Source of the DNA: Oscillospiraceae bacterium
GTDB taxonomy: Bacteria; Bacillota; Clostridia; Oscillospirales; UBA929
Length of the DNA: 8,745 nt
Direction: 5' to 3'
Assembly: GCA_031289065.1 (NCBI GenBank)
Contig: JAITQI010000166.1
Coordinates: forward strand, 1 to 8,745
The notes beneath the pieces are model-generated. The model saw only the letters and a program-made list of their open reading frames with translations, was not told the origin of the DNA and made no database searches. The translations under genes were made by a program, and so were the position numbers. Shown one piece after another: positions 5,772 through 8,745 of the stretch. Position 1 is the stretch's first letter, and every line of letters starts with the position of its first letter.

Positions 5772-5780
5772 TGGTATAAC
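5772..5780 (+). promoter_or_regulatory. Possible extended -10 promoter for the small membrane protein gene
   Basis: TGGTATAAC provides a TGn-extended -10 (TATAAC at 5775-5780) after the upstream terminator. No convincing -35 box lies 16-18 nt upstream, so this rests on the extended -10 alone. It would give a GC-rich leader of about 100 nt before the ATG at 5885. Confidence 0.4.
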
Positions 5781-5884
5781 TTCCTGAATGTGGGGAGACA
5801 CTAAGAGGGCGGGCGTGGGACGTCCGCATTTCAGGCCGCACGGCCCGGTGGCGCGGGCGCGGCGGGCGATGCGGGGGAGGGTTC

Positions 5885-6154
5885 ATGGTCAAAGGAATTT
5901 CAAAACGGGTTGTGGTGGTTCGGTTTCCGGAGACGCGGGTCTTCGAGCAGGCGATCTTTTTCGTGCGGGAAGACGCGGCGGCCCGGCCCGGCGTCAGCGC
6001 CGAACAGGTGCTGCGCGAAGCCTGCCGCGCGGCGGAGGGGTACGTCCATAAGAACCCCGGGCAGCGTCGGCTGGCCCGGATGATGGCGGCGGTATACCTG
6101 ATGGCGGGGGCGGCCCTGACCGGCCTCGTCTGGCTGGCGGTCACGGTGCTGTAA
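5885..6154 (+). CDS. Small conserved-looking membrane-anchored protein of unknown function
   Basis: An 89-residue protein whose function I do not recognise. The N-terminal MVKGISKRVVVVRFPETRVF and EQAIFFVRED form a beta strand, a loop and a strand; GVSAEQVLREACRAAEGYVH (36-55) is an amphipathic helix. A basic stretch (QRRLAR, 60-65) precedes a hydrophobic segment at about 67-88, consistent with a tail anchor and a cytoplasmic N-terminus. From memory, similar short proteins with the I-S-K/R-R-V-V-V start and F-E-Q-A-I-F-x-V-R-E-D block occur in Oscillospiraceae genomes as hypothetical proteins; I cannot verify this here. GGGGGAGG at 5873-5880 is a strong but close ribosome binding site (4-nt gap). 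It is flanked by a terminator upstream and a separate promoter downstream, so it is probably monocistronic. Confidence 0.8.
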   Translation: MVKGISKRVVVVRFPETRVFEQAIFFVREDAAARPGVSAEQVLREACRAAEGYVHKNPGQRRLARMMAAVYLMAGAALTGLVWLAVTVL

Positions 6155-6223
6155 ACAGAGGGCGAAGGGAGGCGCTATCGGTATGCCGTCTGTCAAATAG
6201 ACCGCCGTTCGCGCATCTGTCTA

Positions 6224-6251
6224 TTGCTTTCCCTCCGCGTTGTGATATAAT
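6224..6251 (+). promoter_or_regulatory. Sigma-A promoter for the GNAT gene
   Basis: TTGCTT (6224-6229), a 16-nt spacer and a perfect TATAAT (6246-6251), preceded by TG at 6243-6244 (extended -10). This is the closest to consensus of the promoters in the window. Transcription would start near 6257, giving a leader of about 40 nt. Confidence 0.85.
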
Positions 6252-6297
6252 ATAGGAAGGATTTGGTGACTCTTTGGGCTGGCGGGTGTGAAAGACG

Positions 6298-6831
6298 GTG
6301 GAATTGGCGAGCAGGCGCTTGATTTTGCGGCCCCTGACGCTGGAACAGCTTTGGCGGGGGGCGCACAGCGGTGACGCGGGCCCTCTGCTGGGCTTTCCGC
6401 CGGAAAAGCGGATGCCGCGCAGCCAAAGGGCCATGCAGCGCAAGATTTACAAGGCCAAAGCGGAACTGATGGAGATGAGCCCCGAGGCCTGGCTGCTGTC
6501 CACCGCCTGGCAGATGATCGCTCGGGACACGGGGGAACTGGTGGGGGAAATCGGCTTCAAAGGCCCGCCCCGCTTGGGAGAGATCGAACTGGGGTACAGC
6601 ACCCGGGCCGCCTTCCGGGGCCGGGGGTACATGCCGGAGGCGGTGGCGGCCCTGTGCCGCTTCGCTTTTGCCCAGACCCAGCACCCCACCGACACGGTGT
6701 GCGCCGTCACTGAGCGGGACAACCTCGCCTCCCAACGGGTGCTGCAAAAATGCGGCTTCGCCCGGGGGGGTGTGCGGAACGGCCTGCTGCTGTGGCAGCT
6801 GTGCCGACAGGGGTTCACGGTGAGCGCCTGA
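6298..6831 (+). CDS. GNAT-family N-acetyltransferase, RimJ/RimL-like
   Basis: A 177-residue protein beginning ELASRRLILRPLTLEQ, the hallmark start of RimJ/RimL-type acetyltransferases. The acetyl-CoA pyrophosphate-binding motif is at about 99-114 (GYSTRAAFRGRGYMPEA region, with the FRGRGY turn at 106-111), and the C-terminal signature N142-x2-S145-x-RVLQKCGF is present. Such enzymes transfer acetyl from acetyl-CoA to an N-terminal or small-molecule amine; the substrate cannot be read from sequence. The start is GTG at 6298 because an in-frame stop lies at 6289-6291; the ribosome binding site is weak (GGCGGG about 11 nt upstream). Residues 30-70, carrying a basic RSQRAMQRKIYKAKAE segment, look like an insertion relative to minimal GNAT folds. 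No terminator is visible before the next gene, so read-through is possible. Confidence 0.9.
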   Translation: MELASRRLILRPLTLEQLWRGAHSGDAGPLLGFPPEKRMPRSQRAMQRKIYKAKAELMEMSPEAWLLSTAWQMIARDTGELVGEIGFKGPPRLGEIELGYSTRAAFRGRGYMPEAVAALCRFAFAQTQHPTDTVCAVTERDNLASQRVLQKCGFARGGVRNGLLLWQLCRQGFTVSA

Positions 6832-6891
6832 TCTGAGATGATTTGACGGTAAAAACCTGTATTCACGGATGAAAAACGAGGAGGGACTCCC

Positions 6892-8745
6892 ATGCGTAAG
6901 CGCATCCTTTCCCTGGCGCTTGTCCTGGCCGTGCTGTGCGGCTTGTTGGCCCTGCCGGTCTCCGCCCGGGCCGCCGACTACACCGCCCAGGCCGACACCC
7001 TCAACGCCCTTGGCCTCTTCCTGGGCAGCGACAAGGGGTATGAACTGGACAGGAGCATGACCCGCGCCGAGGCGGCGGTCATGGTCACCCGCCTGCTGGG
7101 CAAAGAGGCCAAGGCCCTGGCGGACAAACCGGCCCACCCCTTCACCGATGTGCCCGACTGGGCCTCCGGCCAGGTGGGATACCTCTACCAGAACGGGTTG
7201 ACCAAAGGCGTCTCGGATACGTCTTACGACGCCAACCGGGACATCACCCCCGACCAGTACGCCACCTTCATGCTCCGCGTCCTGGGCTATGACGACAGCG
7301 CGGGGGATTTCGTCTGGGACAAGGCCCTGGCGAAGATGGGCGCCCTGGGTGTCATCTCTCAAAACGACGTGACCGCCTTCGGGAAGAATCAGTCCCTCCT
7401 GCGGGATACGGCGGTCGCCATCAGCCGGGCCGCCCTGCTGGCGCCCTACAAGGGCTCCTACTTCTCCCTGATTCATCGGCTGTACATAAAAGACAAGGCC
7501 GTCCCGGCCGCCAAACTGTCCGCCGCCGCCAAGAAGGACACCGCCTTCGCCCAACAGGCGGCCCTTGTAGGTCTGCCCGGCGCGGTCGGCGAAAGGGCGC
7601 TGGATTCCGAGGCCCTGTTCCAAACCGACTCCCCCGCCGTGGTCTATATGGAGGTGTACGGCCGGGACGGGACGCTGGAGAGCTCGGGCAGCGGCTTTTT
7701 CCTCACGGAAAGCGGCGTGTTGGCCACCAATTACCATGTCATTGAATACGCCTATTCGGTCAAAGTGATCACCGACGACGAAAAGGTCTACGAGGTGGAT
7801 AAACTCATCGCCGGGTCGCCCGACGAAGACATCGCCCTGCTCACCGTCAAGGGGCAGGGGCCGTTCCCCTATCTGAAGCTGGGCGACCCCGCCGCCCTGC
7901 GCGCCGCCCAGCGCATTTACTGCATCGGCAGCCCCCTGGGCTTCCACAACACCCCCTCCGAGGGGCTCTTCTCCCGCTGGCACAACTATGAGGGGCAGGA
8001 TCTCCTCCAATTTTCCGCCCCCATCTCCCCCGGTTCCAGCGGCGGGGCGCTGCTCAACGAATACGGCCAGGCGGTGGGCCTGACCACATACACCACCGAG
8101 GGGCAGAACCTGAATTTCGCCATCCCCGTGACCAGCATCGGCAAGATCGACTATTATGACACGCCCGTTGACCTGCGCACCCTGGCCGAGAGAGCGTATT
8201 GGGACCTCGTGTGGGACGTTGCCGAATGGTGGTGCGACTACGACGAGGAGCAGGAGGAAAACGACGCAAAAGCCAACCAGACCATAGAAGTCGATACGAT
8301 ATACGAGGCCACCCTTTCCGACGGGGACGACGTGGATCTGTACGCCATCCCCACACAGACCGCCCTGGAGTTCTTCCTCCTTTGGCGGGCCGAGGATACC
8401 GCCGTCCGGGAACACATCCGGGTGGAGGTCGTGGATACGGAGACCGGGGCGGTGCTGATAAGGTCCCGTCCGGTGACGCAAACGCCTTACCTGTACCTCG
8501 AAGGGCGGATCAAGGCCGGTTCCCATTGCGCCCTGCGCGTCTCCGCCGACGGCGCGGCGGGGTACGCCTGGGGGAAAGACACTCCCTACGCCTTCGCCTC
8601 GATGTATACCGAGATATATCCCAGCCCCAGCGAGCCCTATGAAAACATTTCCACCGAGCGGGAGCCCAACGACAGCTTCGAACTGGCCCAGTATCTCCCC
8701 TACGGCCTCACCGAGGAGGGCTCTCTCTCCTCCGGCACGGACAAG
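6892..8745 (+). CDS. Exported SLH-domain, trypsin-like serine protease (C-terminus beyond window)
   Basis: An open frame of 618 residues running off the right edge. A signal peptide comes first: MRKR, a hydrophobic core, and a cleavage site near SARA (24-27). SLH-like repeats span about 30-190 (TRAEAAVMVTRLLG, FTDVPDWASGQVGYLYQNGL, ITPDQYATFMLRVLGY), which would bind the cell wall. The DegP/HtrA-like protease domain covers about 245-420, with the triad complete: His282 in TNYHVIE, Asp313 in DEDIALLTV, Ser383 in SPGSSGGALLN. After about 430 come two PPC-like modules: QEENDAKANQ (454-463) with DGDDVDLYAI, and EREPNDSFELAQYL (589-602), cut by the window. No PDZ domain is seen in the visible part. 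GAGGAGGG at 6878-6885 lies 6 nt before the ATG. Likely job: surface protein quality control or processing (inference). Confidence 0.9.
   Translation, partial: MRKRILSLALVLAVLCGLLALPVSARAADYTAQADTLNALGLFLGSDKGYELDRSMTRAEAAVMVTRLLGKEAKALADKPAHPFTDVPDWASGQVGYLYQNGLTKGVSDTSYDANRDITPDQYATFMLRVLGYDDSAGDFVWDKALAKMGALGVISQNDVTAFGKNQSLLRDTAVAISRAALLAPYKGSYFSLIHRLYIKDKAVPAAKLSAAAKKDTAFAQQAALVGLPGAVGERALDSEALFQTDSPAVVYMEVYGRDGTLESSGSGFFLTESGVLATNYHVIEYAYSVKVITDDEKVYEVDKLIAGSPDEDIALLTVKGQGPFPYLKLGDPAALRAAQRIYCIGSPLGFHNTPSEGLFSRWHNYEGQDLLQFSAPISPGSSGGALLNEYGQAVGLTTYTTEGQNLNFAIPVTSIGKIDYYDTPVDLRTLAERAYWDLVWDVAEWWCDYDEEQEENDAKANQTIEVDTIYEATLSDGDDVDLYAIPTQTALEFFLLWRAEDTAVREHIRVEVVDTETGAVLIRSRPVTQTPYLYLEGRIKAGSHCALRVSADGAAGYAWGKDTPYAFASMYTEIYPSPSEPYENISTEREPNDSFELAQYLPYGLTEEGSLSSGTDK

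Noticed and set aside
5584..6144. A 186-codon minus-strand frame opposite the 89-residue gene
   Set aside because: It is Arg/Pro/Ser-rich with no motif, and it crosses the terminator at 5691-5730; the plus-strand gene is the better reading.
6843..6865. Possible promoter before the protease gene (TTGACG at 6843-6848)
   Set aside because: No -10 box occurs at 16-18 nt; the nearest TATTCA (6860-6865) leaves a spacer of only 11 nt.
6193..8526. A 777-codon open frame on the minus strand covering the GNAT and protease genes
   Set aside because: It is antisense to two well-supported genes and crosses a strong plus-strand promoter. Its composition is Gly/Val/His-rich without any domain, as expected when GC-rich codons are read in reverse.
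8199..8642. A 147-codon plus-strand frame inside the protease gene
   Set aside because: It is an out-of-frame, Arg/Gly-rich reading within the continuous protease frame, which carries PPC-like motifs across the same span.

Overview
The window looks chromosomal and comes from a GC-rich Gram-positive of the Clostridia. The Oscillospiraceae/Oscillospirales type is my best guess, from memory of similar gene content. The clues are a secE-nusG-rplK-rplA block headed by a zinc-ribbon L33, GGAGG-type ribosome binding sites, sigma-A promoters with TGn-extended -10 boxes, a DivIVA-like coiled-coil gene beside trxA, an SLH-domain exported serine protease, and AT-rich hairpin elements in otherwise GC-rich DNA. 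No database search was possible.

Layout. Positions 1-758 (minus strand) hold trxA followed by a DivIVA-like coiled-coil gene that runs off the left edge. Positions 759-1099 are a divergent intergenic region with one promoter for trxA and a second, preceded by A-tracts, for the ribosomal operon. Positions 1100-3457 (plus strand) carry rpmG, secE, nusG, rplK and rplA: ribosomal proteins, a translocase subunit and a transcription elongation factor. A hairpin element of about 110-120 bp lies on each side of rplK-rplA, and a terminator follows rplA. The usual rplJ-rplL pair is not next. Positions 3676-3724 hold a 23-bp perfect palindrome.

Positions 3770-5564 form a two-gene unit: an ECF-type sigma factor overlapping a single-pass membrane protein with a large extracytoplasmic part, probably its anti-sigma/sensor. 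A strong terminator closes it at 5691-5730. Positions 5885-6154 encode a small conserved-looking membrane-anchored protein. Positions 6298-6831 encode a RimJ/RimL-like GNAT acetyltransferase behind a near-consensus promoter. From 6892 to the right edge runs an exported SLH plus trypsin-like (DegP/HtrA-type) protease with PPC-like C-terminal modules, cut off by the window.

The most interesting items are the paired mobile-like hairpin elements around rplK-rplA with the missing rplJL, the unusual palindrome before the sigma factor, and the sigma factor/membrane sensor pair, whose partner has no zinc-binding anti-sigma motif but has two extracytoplasmic modules. I saw no CRISPR array, tRNA, rRNA, transposase, or defence system of a named type.
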